In this document: positions 23,561 through 35,359 of the stretch, in pieces
Layout: the number at the start of each line of letters is the position of its first letter
Position numbering within the stretch: position 1 is the first letter of the stretch
Assembly (NCBI GenBank): GCA_002105175.1
Contig: MCGE01000004.1
Coordinates: 2,170,001 to 2,234,000 of the forward strand
Reading direction: 5' to 3'
Length of the DNA: 64,000 nucleotides
DNA from: Absidia repens
Lineage: Eukaryota; Mucoromycota; Mucoromycetes; Mucorales; Cunninghamellaceae
Notes under the pieces: model-generated
Seen by the model: only the letters and a program-made list of their open reading frames with translations
Databases searched by the model: none
What the model was told of the DNA's origin: nothing
Made by a program: the position numbers and the translations under genes

Positions 23561-25052
23561 TACGTTTCAATAAAAGATATACTTTTATAGTCATCTCGTA
23601 TCTTGAATGTACTGTACATTGGGTCCCTATTTACAATCGACCCTTTCGATCAATGTTGCCCATTTTACAGATCTCCCAAAGTATCCTTCATGCTATCTCC
23701 ATTAGATCCATTGTTACATTAATACCTGCGCCCTTAGTTTAATGTCAGCCATATTCCTTCAAATAAAATATACATTATTATTAACCATTATCTGACCCAT
23801 TATAAAAATGAGCGATGCCATTATGTTTTTATTGTTGTTATTTTGTGAGTATCCTATTAAACATTTGCTTTCTAGCTCACTCCATCTACAGCCAGAGCAT
23901 CAATGACAGATTGACAGTTCTGGGTCACTTGATATGAAACGTGGCTTTATTTTCATAACAATTGACTTAGTATATGCCCGCAGCGTAGCCTTCCTTATAA
24001 ATAATTTAGTTTCGACCTAGACTGGACATATCCGTATACCAGTTCACGTTTGATCGCGTATAGTATAATGAACGCCAATTTCTGTTTTGTTTTGCTTTAT
24101 TTTTTCTCTCTCTGCTTATTAAAACAACCGATTGATCGGCGGTGTCCACTAATACAACGTCCCCTCCTAGACCTTGTGTATCTTTAGCGTCGAAGAACAT
24201 TTAAATTCCGCAACGCCCTTGAATTTGGGACTGTAGAAGGGAAGGCTGAGGACCCCCCCAACGGGTCAGGGCACTCTCATTTTACGCTCCCAATTTCAAA
24301 AATAATGGAGTATACGAGATTTAAGCATTCTAGCACTTGCAAAGAACAAAAAAAAAAAAAAAAAAAAAAAAAAAGCCAATATTACAAAATTCAATGGATC
24401 GAAGTAACAAGGTGAATATAGGGCAACTTTTTTATTTCACCCATCATATTTGAAAGGACTATATGTTCATCAAACAAATAAACCAGCTTAATCCCGTTTT
24501 TTTTTTTCTCGGAATTTGAGAGTGCAAAATAGGGTGTGTCTCGATTCTTGCCCAAAACACACCCCGCCGTGCAAGGAAGACTTGGATTAGCAAAACTATT
24601 CTTTTTGATCAAGGAATTCGTTTTGCTATACAAGGTATTATAAAAAACAATAGAAATGTTATAAATTGACATAAGTCACATCCGGGGCATGCTCTGGGAA
24701 AAAAAGAGCCCTATAATATTAAGTATAAAGTTTGTAATTCAATTCGAAACATGTTTGAGATTATATTTTGTAGGACAAGAATATGGGACAAAAAAAGAGG
24801 ATGGGTAATCTGTCTGAAAAGCAAAATCAAAATAAGAATCATCATGATATATAAAGGTAATAAAAATGACAGAACAACTTTTTTTTTCTTTATTGAAGAT
24901 AAATTGGAAAAAAGAAGTAAAGTGGTTCTAATCTAAGGGGTGAAGAGTGGGTATAAGAAAGGACGAGATGTTCTTGAGCTTCTAATGCTATATTCAGCGA
25001 ATGTCAACGTTAAACATATGCCTTATGTTTAACATCTTGTTTCAACAAACAA
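23561..25052. other. Gene-poor stretch
   Basis: No supported gene. Features seen are an A26 homopolymer (24349-24374) and an inverted repeat GTTAAACATA-TGCCT-TATGTTTAAC at 25009-25033, just downstream of the small minus-strand gene's stop. Confidence 0.4.
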
Positions 25053-25534
25053 CTAGCCATCTGTGGATCTGTTCCTGATACCGCATAGATTATCATCAAA
25101 ACCAGTAGTCATCCTATTGGGAAGTTGAGGATGTCTTTCCTGGCAATGCGAAAATAAAAATAAAAATCATTATCACCAGATCTTCCATACACAACGGATC
25201 CTATAATTCTTTTTTTTACCTTGATTCTTTTCGGGATATTACCTTTGATGTTGATTCAATCTCATGTTCTTTGCCATAAATATATGCGTCTTTATCTTAA
25301 TAAAAAGAACTCTGAGTTTACCAAACTCAATCAAATAAAAAGAAGTTGTAAGTATTAATTCAATTTCATTCCCTTTATCTTCCTTTACCATACATACCTT
25401 CTATGACTCTTGAATCATATGAATAATAATCGTGAAGCGTGGGGCTACTATTGGGCTATCTATAAAATAATACTGCCAATGAACTCTTTGGAATAATTAA
25501 TAGTCATTATGCTACCCACAAATGCTATTGCCAT
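25053..25534 (-). CDS. Small orphan protein, four exons
   Basis: Four short exons join in phase on the minus strand: 25520-25534, 25398-25455, 25243-25295 and 25053-25139, for 70 residues. The exon junctions are GT...AG with donors GTGGGT, GTATGT and GTAATA. The product is hydrophilic: PNSSPTLHDYYSYDSR, then EGDKDAYIYGKEHEIE, and ends IRNRSTDG. I do not recognise it. The first exon is uncertain; the frame stays open upstream (DNIFMAIAF), and a separate hydrophobic segment at about 25640-25775 starting MAGFKILRSS could be an alternative signal-anchor exon. It is head-to-head with a second small gene starting at 25860. Confidence 0.45.
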
Positions 25535-25859
25535 GAATATATTGTCCCATACTAAATCACAATCTCCAAGTAAAATAAAAAAGAAAAAGGTAATTGAATA
25601 TTGCCGGATAAAAAAAAAACAAACAAACTAGGGACTTACTGACTTATAACACTTCTTCGTATTGTGTTGACTACTACAAGTAAAAGCTGATTCAAAAACG
25701 TGAAAAAAATCAAGTAAAAGGGGAAAAAGGTTTTGATGAAATTTGAGCTTCGTAATATTTTAAATCCCGCCATTTTTTATTTTATTTTCTTTTAAAATTC
25801 AAAGCCTAAATAGCCATTGATTTTCTATTTTTCACACTCTTCTTTTCATTACAAACAAA

Positions 25860-26192
25860 ATGGGTACCTCTTATAGTAGTATGGATGGTTACTATCCTTA
25901 TGATGCAAGTATTATGATATAAGAAGAAACGATCAGTCATAGATAACTAACCAGCATATACCCTATACTGTTTGGAATATATTAATAGTATGGTCATCAA
26001 GGTGGGTTATGCGATAGTATACGACGAAGTAGATATAGGTCAAGATATCGAAGTTACTATGGGCATTCAATGTCACCGTATGGTTATCCGTATATGTCGA
26101 CGCCGGGTTTGTATTCACCGTATTATTACCATCCAACAGCTTATACTCCTCATCAATACTATCCGAGATATACACCGGTATACTATAGATAA
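25860..26192 (+). CDS. Small Tyr/Pro/Ser-rich orphan protein
   Basis: Two exons, 25860-25908 and 26002-26192, in phase, giving 79 residues. The product begins MGTSYSSMDGYYPYDA. Its second half alternates RSRYRSRYRSYY and PYGYPYMSTPGLYSPYYYHP and ends RYTPVYYR, so about a quarter of the residues are tyrosine. Such composition suits a low-complexity or phase-separating protein, or a cross-linked wall protein, but no family is recognised and no signal peptide is seen. The upstream 100 bp is CT-rich like other genes here, and AATAAAATG follows the stop at once. The intron acceptor (ATCAAG at 26001) was chosen because it alone keeps the reading frame. Confidence 0.5.
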
Positions 26193-26371
26193 ATAAAATG
26201 ACGCTCAATGACCTGAATGTAGCAACTATTATTATTATTATTATTATCACATTTGTCCTTAGTTAAATTATATTAATGCCTTAGTTATTCCCTTCTTTTC
26301 ATACCCCGTCTCCATTAGCTGAAGCACATCCTCAAACTAATAAACTATTCATAGATTGTGATTTTTTCAAT

Positions 26372-26406
<35 letters not shown>

Positions 26407-27059
26407 TTCTCCTCACCTCACGTGGGAAAACCAATGTGACATGATGACATCGTTGTTGTTTATTTTTTTTGTTCTATTTTTTGTTTGTTTGTTTTTATTT
26501 GGCTCAGCTTTAGTGCTATGATCGGCTTGATACTACGTTCGTTCCTCTTGCGATATAATTCCTTTAGGCTATTATTTCGTCTCCACACAGCTCAGATTGT
26601 CTCCATTTTGCGAACAAAGGAAAGCTTCAATCATCTGATATTAATAATGAGTTCTATTAACTTGCAATGCTTATCTGAGTATAACTATATTTTTAATTGT
26701 ATATAGCTCTCCCTCGATGATACAAACAACAACTGCTTCAGAATAACATAGAAGTTGACAAAGATTTGTAAAAGCGGAGATCAAACTTTGCATGAATGGA
26801 TTAACTTCATCCATTTATTTACCTCTTCCTAAAACACATAATTAATGGTGCACCATGATCAGCGTTTTTTGCTACATAGAGATTCCGAGGAATTAACGTC
26901 TCAGTAATTTATTATTTTATGTATGAATCAATTGTGTGTGTGGCGTCAGTATGATAAACGTGATTGACAGCGTACTAGAACTATGATGAATCTTTGATTC
27001 TTTTCAATTTTGGGAGTTAAAATTCCGAATGCAGTTTTCACATTCCGGGAAAATAAAAA
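26193..27059. other. Intergenic, no gene seen
   Basis: Contains a T-run of about 35 (26369-26403) and an (ATT)n tract at 26228-26247. Open frames lack ATG starts or coding character. Confidence 0.4.
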
Positions 27060-27440
27060 AATCGCTCTCGCCATCTTTCTCTTTCTATCTTTTTTTTTTT
27101 GTCAACGCCATCGAACGTTCATGAGGTTACGGCGAGGTTAGATTAGTATTAGACTAGCATTAGACATAGAATTAGAGGGGTTTTAGCAAGGGACATACAA
27201 TATACATGGGGAAACCTTTTCATTTTGGATTCAAGATCTCCCGTCGTCATCAACTTAGCCTCTTAGAATAGCGCTATCTAGCCTTTATCTTGATTTATTT
27301 TTATCTGACAATATACGTATTGTTTTTACCATCGCTTGCTTTATCATACCATTCGTTTGTCTTATACTTCGATACCTTTTTACACCCTCCCCATTTTATT
27401 TGGCTGTTGATTCTTCTTATAATTACGCTTCAATAAAACA
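27060..27440 (+). repeat. Dispersed repeat DR1, copy c
   Basis: Diverged plus-strand copy: pyrimidine tract (27070-27102), GAGGTTACGGCGAGG, TTAGAGGGGTTTTAG, ATACATGGGGAAACC, TTTCATTTTGGATTC, ending around TTCAATAAAACATAT (27429). Confidence 0.65.
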
Positions 27441-27723
27441 TATCCTCTATTTTTTCAACCATTAATCTCTACCCTCAGACCTATTAAATATTGAATCGCT
27501 AAATTTTCTCTTTTTTACGACATAAAAAAATCTAAACTCCAATAAATATTATTAAAAGGATATTTGATACTTTTATTTTTTAAAACGTTTGAGCACTTCA
27601 AAGCATGAGTTTGAGTAGTGGCGATTCTTGATGAAATTCAACATCGGGAAAAAATAAAATGGATATGATATATAGGACAGTAGAATTTATTTTTTCAATA
27701 AAATGATGATACCATAATAATAG

Positions 27724-28790
27724 CTAAAGAATCACTAAACGAAATACTATATAAAAGCGATCTAAACTAATTGCACCTTCTAGCGTGCTTGGCCAAGAAA
27801 CGACACCATAGAAGAATCCGATTCCATATAATTGTGATTTTCTAGACTTCATTGCCCCACACACCAGTTCATGACTTCGTTCGATTGTGCACAGTATGAT
27901 ACCAGGTAAGATTTGTGTAAAATTCATCGGGTCACCTTTGCGTATAAAAGATATCCTGTCCCCGCCCACGCTAATACTATCGAAGCATTTTGGTGAATAT
28001 ATGAGTGTGTTGCCCATGTTCAGTTGTATATTATATATGTCTAGAGGAATAAGAATAATTACCTGAGTAATGCGAAGTACCCTATAAAGTTTTTGTTCCA
28101 CCAGAATGAAGATCAGATGTGACTATAAATGATTGAGGTGCTGATACAATATATGATATTCAACTAAACGTTACTAAGTAGCCAATCCTTAACAGCTAAA
28201 TAATGGTTAGGAGAGGAGATGCTTTGGGTGGACGTGAAGAATAGCAATAATAATGAGGTTGAGGAAATCCATCGCAATACAGGCAAAGGGTATATACATA
28301 TATATGTAATGGGAAGGTTAGCGAGCTACTCTTCGATTTGATATACTGTACTGTACGATGTCACTTACAATTTAAGCGACCAGGAACACAAATCTAAGAG
28401 ACAGATATCTTGCTGGTCGATTTGAATTCGGTGCTCCAGAAATTGATTGAGGCGATTTAATACAAGGCATGGGAAAAGTAATTAATATCTATGATTTCAA
28501 CAAGATAAACAGACTTGCAAGTATAAATTCGCCTTCCTATTGGGATGGTATCGCTAGGTTGTAAAGAGAGAGAAAGCAGGTTTAGTTAAAAATATTCCCA
28601 CTTTATTGCTTCGTTTATATACCTGAAGTACTGTACGGTAGAGTTTTCAAATGATTGTGCGAGCTCAATGAAGATCATTGCGCTTTCACTGATTTCATAA
28701 AAGATGAGGGATACTTGAGTCACTCGTAACCGCGTCGGAAGTACACAATTCTTGTTAGCCTTACATCGCAAAAGTCCTGATTAGAATCAA
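27724..28790 (-). other. Exon-like segments, possible unrecognised gene
   Basis: On the minus strand two segments look coding. About 28614-28771 encodes LRVTQVSLIFYEISESAMIF followed by ELAQSFENSTVQYFR, then a donor-like GTATATAAA. About 27724-28035 reads MGNTLIYSPKCFDSISVGGD and later IILCTIERSHELVC and GVVSWPSTLEGAISLDRF. Between them lie acceptor-like TTAG sites and a possible exon near 28080-28110 (VEQKLYRVLRITQ). I could not join them into one phase-consistent reading frame, so this may be a decayed gene or chance. The style recalls beta-sandwich (arrestin-like) proteins, but that is only an impression. Confidence 0.3.
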
Positions 28791-29007
28791 AATATTTTTT
28801 GCTTGTATTACACAGGTGCTATAAAGATATACATAGTGATTAACACGATCACACAATCCTTGCAGTATCTAGTCTTTAAGACGTCTTACCACGGTAATAC
28901 TTGGGGCATAGTTTTATCTTTTGTGACAAAAACAAAAAAAGTAATGATTCAAAAAGTGATTCAAATCCCGCGCCTTTTTTTTTTTTCCTTCCTTTTCCAT
29001 TCTTTTG

Positions 29008-30602
29008 ATGACCCCTATTGGTGAAATATATACATTTGCATTTGTAACGCGCATCACTACCATCGCGCTTGGAGTTATATCTTATTTGGTTACTGGAAGC
29101 TACGATACATCAACTGACATTATATTGCCGGCGGATCCTGCGTACCATCATTTACGCTTTTTAAACATCTTTGTACGTTGGGACGCAGTCTATTTTCTTC
29201 ACATTGCAGAGCATGGCTATATCTATGAACAAGAAACCGCCTTTTTCCCACTTTTACCTTATATAGCAAACTATTTGGCTCAAACAGGTAAGATATGATA
29301 CTCACTTTGCAACTACCAGAGTTTTGTCACTTTATCTGTTCTATTTTTTTTAGTATTCCTACCTTTGCAATCTATCTTTGGCAAGCAATATACCACGGTA
29401 GTTGTTGGTGCCATGATATCAAATATATCATTTATATTAGCTGCTGGATATTTATACAAGTAAGTGCATCCAACCTGACCTAACTATTGTCAATAAATGT
29501 CATTGATTGAACTTATTTTTTCACTAGATTGACTCGATTAATCTACCCCGTCAATGCAAAATTAGCCAAATATTCATCCATTGCCTTTTGCCTCTCCTTG
29601 CCTTCTATGTTTTTATCAGCCTTCTACACAGAATCCATTTTTGCCTTGCTCACTTTTATGGGAATGTATTATTTCAAAAAGCAACTATATTTTATCGCTT
29701 CTATATTATGGGGGTTGGCCTCGCTCGCTCGATCAAATGCTATTGTTTATGTGGGGTTCTTTATCTATGAATTTATTATCAATCGTCATCGACACCATTC
29801 CATCAAGGTAAAAAAAAATTACAATGCTATCAGAAAAACACTGAGCACGTTTTTCTTTTTTTTTTTTTTTTTTTTTTTTTTGGCTTCTGAACACAGTCAT
29901 TTGTCTCCGGGATTTTTCAAGCCATATGCTATTCTCTCATCACAATATCAGGATTTGTTGCCTTCCAGTACTTCATTTATTTACAATACTGTGAAGATGG
30001 AGCAACTCTTGAACGACCATGGTGCTCCCATATGCCTCCTTTAGTATACACCTTTGTACAAAAAGAATATTGGGGGAATGGGTTTTTAGCCTACTTTCAA
30101 CTGAAGCAAATACCCAACTTTTTACTTGCGATGCCTATCATAGGACTAAGTGTTTGTGGCTTGTGGCTTTTTATCTCTAGTGATTGGACTCGGTGGCTAA
30201 CCCTTGGGCAAGTCAACTATGCTTCGTCTGGTAAGAAGGAAGAATAATAATTGAAATTTAAAAAAAAAAAAAATGTGTTAACTTATGACCGCTCCTCTTT
30301 GTTTGATCCTTTTTTTTTTTTTAGCTGACTTGACTTTTTCAAGTAATCAAGCTACTGTATATATGTATTTATGGGCCTTTTTATTATTCTATGCTATCAC
30401 TTGCATGCATATTCAGGTTATCCTTCGTTTTTTTACTGCTCTGCCTCCATTGTATTGGTATCTAGCTCAATTGTGGTCTCAAGGTTTCCAGCCTTCCGCT
30501 ACCAAATACCAATACTGGACAGCGAATATCCTATTGTCTTACTTTGTCTTGTATAGTTTAGTTGGAATTATTCTCTTCTCTGCATTTTTACCACCTGCTT
30601 AG
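29008..30602 (+). CDS. GPI18: GPI mannosyltransferase 2 (PIG-V/GPI18)
   Basis: Five exons: 29008-29287, 29354-29459, 29528-29807, 29897-30230 and 30325-30602, giving 425 residues, close to yeast Gpi18. It adds the second mannose to the GPI anchor from dolichol-phosphate-mannose in the ER. Family landmarks are RWDAVYFLHIAEHGY early in the protein (catalytic Asp region), FFPLLP, ARSNAIVYVGFF, and PWCSHMPPLVYTFVQKEYWG followed by GFLAYFQLKQIPNFLLA. About eight hydrophobic membrane segments are visible. The fourth exon follows a long T-run intron that ends ACACAG. I chose the ATG at 29008 as the first one, preceding the first membrane segment. Confidence 0.93.
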
Positions 30603-31059
30603 TTTTATCACATCGCTTGAGTATTGGTTCCCTTTAGAATAAATAGATAGATAGTTGTGCTCTTTTTTTTTTTTTTTTTTTTTTGGTGCTCGTCTTTTGA
30701 AATAAATTGTACCTTTATTCTATATTCGTTTTTGGTTTTCTGGGTCTTTACTGGATTTTGTGATGTATGTGTATGTTTTTGTGCATGTCCAACCATGAGT
30801 TCTCTGGTTTTGCTAACATATAGTATTAGCCATGGTGCCTTATTCATTTCCACATAGTATTAGTCGTAGTGGTTTGTTTTCTTTTTCTTTTTTTTATGAC
30901 CAGACCTCAATTGAAAAGTAAAAGTGATTGCTTCATTATATACTACAAGTTTTTTGTGTGCGTGACGTATTTATATACACTATTGATTTGGAACGCTAAT
31001 TGAGTGTTATAGCGAGGTATTATTAACACCCGTTACTAGTTGAGACTTAGAGCGGGAAA
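30603..31059. other. 3' flank of GPI18
   Basis: AATAAATA near 30639 is a likely polyadenylation signal, and a T-run follows at 30662-30684. No gene seen. Confidence 0.4.
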
Positions 31060-31240
31060 ACGGCTACATTTCATATTAGCTGATATAGAACCTTCAACCA
31101 GTCGCTATGCCTCAGAAGGGCGGGAAGTAGTCATAGATAAGTTAGAAAACAGTGTAAAATGCTCTATATCGGCAGCTATGCACACAGCAAGACTGTGATT
31201 CATTTATCTGATTGCTCGAACATGAATAGGGTTATATTTT
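31060..31240. repeat. Dispersed repeat DR3, copy a
   Basis: Shares a diverged block with 49250-49410: CAACCAGTCGCTAT(G/A)CCTCA, then AGTCATAGATAAG(T/C)TA and TGTAAAATGC(T/G). No open frame; nature unknown. Confidence 0.6.
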
Positions 31241-31429
31241 ATACTAGGCAGTCTAAGACTGCCAATCAATACCTAAAACATGGGGAGAGGGGAAAGTGTG
31301 TGATTTAGCGATCAAGTGTTTGTGAGGACTCTTATAAAACGGCTATTAGGGCGATATTGTTTAATATCAATTGGGTCAGCGAACATTTAATAAATATCAT
31401 ATTTTATTGAAGCATATTGATAAATACTA

Positions 31430-32040
31430 AAATTAAAGGCGGAGTTCAGTAACAACGGACTTAATGGAAGGATATATTGGAGGAAGCATGAGGGATACTG
31501 ATGGTATATCTGAATAATGATCAACACTAATCTAAAGGGACAATTGTAAAAAGGGAACTAATATACTGTATAAGGCAAATGAGACATAAGAAATACTGTA
31601 AACGGATATCTTTTATTGAAACACAACAACGACCGACAGTGATCAAACGGAATTGATGCAAATAAAAAAAAGGAATCTATTACACAAGACATGAGAGAGA
31701 TTACCGTGAAAATTTTCATTGAAGTGAGTAAAAAGGGACACATTTTATTCAGATATAGATACAAACTATACAAACTAACACTAAACTAAGCTAATAGAGA
31801 TTCCAAAAGGCCCAACTAATGGTGATCCAAAATCCATAATCCAAAATGAAAGGGCTTCCCCATACATCTTGTAATCACTGAGCTGGAAACCCCTTTAAAC
31901 TAGTCCAGACACTAATCTAAGTCCGCCGTAACCTCATGGCGGTTACAAAAGAGTAGCAAAAAGAAAGGAAAGAAAAAGAGTGGCAAAAAATAAAATGGTG
32001 GAAATAAAAACTCATGTGAGCGGAATGTGAATGGTTTTTT
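31430..32040 (-). repeat. Dispersed repeat DR1, copy d
   Basis: Minus-strand copy with the full core (31790-31960): the reverse complement shows GAGGTTACGGCGGACTTAG, GTGTCTGGACTAGTTTA, GATTACAAGATGTATGGGG, hairpin GGGGAAGCCC and TTTCATTTTGGAT. Its upstream-equivalent part (31430-31780) also resembles copies a and g (GGATCTATT(G)CACAAGACATGA), so these three share a longer unit. Confidence 0.72.
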
Positions 32041-32072
32041 TTTTTTTTGGCCTCTTGTTATTTTGGTGGCCA

Positions 32073-32112
<40 letters not shown>

Positions 32113-33940
32113 GTTTTCTACACAACAAATAACACCATGATGGTCCTCTTTTTAATGGCAATGATCACCACTAATCAACATACATAGTGTACTTTTTTTT
32201 CTTTTCTTGATGTCTTGCATACGGGATGGAGCTATTCGGTCTGGTTTATTGAATCCTTCGCTGTAGAATAGTTTGTCACTCACCGTAGTATAGCTGACCT
32301 TCTTTGAGTGGACCTGAATATACGATATTATGTGTGACTTACAATGAAATACATCCCCCCCACTCACACATACAGTGTAAGCACCTCACCTTTAGATATG
32401 TGTTTTAGTATTATCATTTGATCGGTTTAGTTCAGTTGTCATAATTTATATTTCAATAAAATATGATATGCCTTATCTTTTTCCATTATGTACGTCGTCT
32501 GTCATATGTTTAGATTGTCTTACCGAATGTGTATCAGATGCCCATGTAATGCAATGCTTGTGCGTATGATATAGAAAACAAAAGTCGATGCGTATGTACA
32601 GAAAAGAAAAAAAACAGGTACGGTATGACCAACATCCATCAACTGTCACCCTCAATGATCCCTCTACAGTATTATACTGCCCTGAGTTTCTAAATATAGG
32701 AACGGTGGAGATTTTTTGAATGTATTTTTAAATAGCTGTGCTGAATGCATGTAAAAATGACAGGGAAGGTCGCATAAAAAGAAAACCAGCGATGATCGCA
32801 TAAAATATAATGATTAGGTGCACTGGAAGGCATCACAGTTATCTTACCTTATCCGCAAAAGCTTTTTTTTTGCAACTCCCCCCCCCACCCATGTCCTTTT
32901 GCTCCTTTTTCTTTTTACTACTATTTACTTGTTTACAAGTTTTATTGTCAAGTAAAATGAATATTTTTGGCATGTTCCATGGTACCCAATAATTTTTATG
33001 TTCTTGCTGAAATGCATTATATCATAGCATGAGGGTAGGTATTGTGTCTTTAGAGTCGACACTATAAGGCACTTGAAAAAATTTTCAACCTTCCCACCCC
33101 TTCTCCCGCAGCCCGACTGAATTATTTACTTGATATAGAGCATATGTATTTGAAAGAGTAAAAAGAATATGGTACACTACAATATAAAAGGAATTTCATC
33201 AAATCCATGCTCAGTAAATGATCAGTTTCATATAATTGCCAAATGAGTTGTATAATATTGATGATGTTGTCAAACTTGATTTGATAATATTAGGCTGCGG
33301 TACATACATACCACAAATCCCCAAATCAAAAGTATAAAAATATTGGAGTTCTTATCCGAATTCAAAAAAATATTATTGGAGCTTTACATTTTTGACAACA
33401 TCATATACAGAAACTAAACAAAAATATGTTATGTAACAGTAGCTCCTTTCCCAAAAGTGCCAATAAAAGATATTGATATTATATTTAATTACTACACTGT
33501 ATTCAATATAATACAAAAAACAAACAAACAAAAAGAAAACATTTTATGTAACATCCACTGTATTCCCTGAATACATACGCTAAAATAGAGATAAAAATAC
33601 ACTAGACATGATTGGATTGACGAAAAAAAACGAGCGGTTTTTATTAATATATCATACAATGAAGGATAAATGTAAAAATGATGTGTGTATTTGTAATAAA
33701 TAACAAAATAGACTATAAAGGAAAGATATAAAATACGTATGTATAAATATATAAAAGGGGATATGGTATACTAGCCACTAAACCAATAGTGGATGGAAAA
33801 ATAAAAAAAGGAGATAAATATATACTAGTGCACCCAGAGTGAATAAAAAAGGAAATTCATCATGGATGAAGGTAGCAGTAGGAGGGAGGGGGGGGGAATA
33901 GCAATAATAATAATATTGATAATAATAGTAATAAAAGGTA
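32041..33940. other. Long gene-free stretch
   Basis: No supported gene. A T-run of about 38 occurs at 32073-32110. Around 32400-32530 the text TTTAGTTCAGTTGTCATAATTTA...CAATAAAATAT...AGATTGTCTTACC resembles the tail of the TIR element (48430-48530), so it may be a decayed fragment of it. A pair of 14-bp inverted repeats lies at 33261-33274 and 33391-33404. Confidence 0.4.
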
Positions 33941-35359
33941 TCAAGTCACATGTGTAGTGGCAGACGTAGTAGTGATTGGTATTCCACGGCAAACAGGACA
34001 AGAATTGTGAGCCTCAACTAGCCAACGGTCGACACATTCAACATGGAAAACATGGCGACATTTGAGCACACGTACAGATTGTTTCGGCATAAAGTCATCC
34101 AAACACACCAAGCACCGATCAGAACCTTGTAACATGGATTGCTTTGTTGTTTCATCGGACCAGGTCTGGGTGGTCAAAGTGGCATCAATAGCTTGTTGTG
34201 TGGTAGTCAATGGACGGGCAGGACCCATGACACTAGAAAGCCAAAGTAAGTCTTCGTAAGTTGGATTGTCCGGAAGACGCGTCAGAGCTGGATGATGGGA
34301 AAGTGGATGAACAGGCAAAGTATGGTGAGGATGTTGTTGCTGATATTGGTCGTTCATGACATAAATAATCCAACGTCCTCCTCCTGCTGTAGATGAAGAA
34401 GATGATCGTGCCGAAGATGATGATGATAATAGAGATTCCCTTTGATAATGATAAGGAGTTTGATGCTGATGCTGATGCTGATGTTGTTGTTGTTGTTGTG
34501 GTGGTGGTGGTGGTGGTGGTGGCTGTTGTTGCTGATGCTGCTGACTATGGGAAGTATAATTGGTCCGATTCGATTGGATTGATAAAGGCATTGATTGTAG
34601 TGTTGCTAATGACGACGAAGTGGAAATGGCAGAATGCGGTCGGCGTAGATGAGATCCAGTAGGAGTATAAGTTGGAATGTGAGGATGAGGAGTCGCAGTG
34701 GACGTATCTACTGGTCCGGGCTGATAACCAACAATAAAGATAGGCAGTACTGGCTGTTGTTGCTGTTGTTGCTGTTGCTGATGTTGTTGTTCAATTCCTT
34801 CTGTTGATGTTGACAATAAAGAGCGCTGTTCCTGTCCTTGCTCTTGTTCCTGATCCTGTTGTCGATGTCGTATTGGTATTGGGACGTAGCGCAAGAAAGA
34901 TGTATAATTTGTCGAGTTACTGTGGCTATTGTTTCCATTTTCACCAGGAGTTGATGATACTGACGATAAGACAGCAGAAGATATGATTTCGGATATCATT
35001 TGAGAAATTTCTGAAGAGTTGGAGATGGCAGATGTGGTAGATGCCGCAGAACTGTTGGAAGGATGAGGATCGATATGTAAAAAAGGGAGGGGAGGAACTG
35101 GGCCAGTGGCAGCAGCAGCAGCATGAGTGGCTGCGACAGTTGCACGGCGGACAGAAGAAGAGGTGGAAGGAGCTACTGAAGTGATGTTGGCTGAAACTGG
35201 TGGTCGTTGTCGTCCAAAACGTCTATTTGGATGAGTGTGTAGTCGCCGAGATATCCTTCGAAAAAACGACCTAGGTCTGCTGGAATAAATAGAGGATGAA
35301 TGAAGTGTTCGGGTGGATGCGTTATCATGTCGAGCAGTTGTTGATGGTGTTTGACCCAT
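33941..35359 (-). CDS. RING-H2 ubiquitin ligase with possible N-myristoylation
   Basis: A single exon of 472 residues. The RING-H2 finger occupies residues 416-458: CLVCLDDF, CRHVFHVECVDRW and CPVC supply the eight zinc ligands in C3H2C3 order, so it should recruit an E2 and ubiquitinate targets. The start MGQTPSTT fits the N-myristoylation pattern (Gly2, small residue at 6), suggesting membrane attachment. The 370 residues between are disordered and rich in Ser, Gln, His and Pro, with a Q9 run, a P8 run and a (QH)n tract. There is no transmembrane helix. Substrates are unknown. The layout resembles other fungal short RING-H2 proteins with a long disordered head. Confidence 0.85.
   Translation of the reverse strand: MGQTPSTTARHDNASTRTLHSSSIYSSRPRSFFRRISRRLHTHPNRRFGRQRPPVSANITSVAPSTSSSVRRATVAATHAAAAATGPVPPLPFLHIDPHPSNSSAASTTSAISNSSEISQMISEIISSAVLSSVSSTPGENGNNSHSNSTNYTSFLRYVPIPIRHRQQDQEQEQGQEQRSLLSTSTEGIEQQHQQQQQQQQQPVLPIFIVGYQPGPVDTSTATPHPHIPTYTPTGSHLRRPHSAISTSSSLATLQSMPLSIQSNRTNYTSHSQQHQQQQPPPPPPPPQQQQQHQHQHQHQTPYHYQRESLLSSSSSARSSSSSTAGGGRWIIYVMNDQYQQQHPHHTLPVHPLSHHPALTRLPDNPTYEDLLWLSSVMGPARPLTTTQQAIDATLTTQTWSDETTKQSMLQGSDRCLVCLDDFMPKQSVRVLKCRHVFHVECVDRWLVEAHNSCPVCRGIPITTTSATTHVT

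Noticed and set aside
34393..34662. Val/Asp-repeat frame on the plus strand
   Set aside because: It is antisense to the Q/H/P tracts of the RING-H2 gene.
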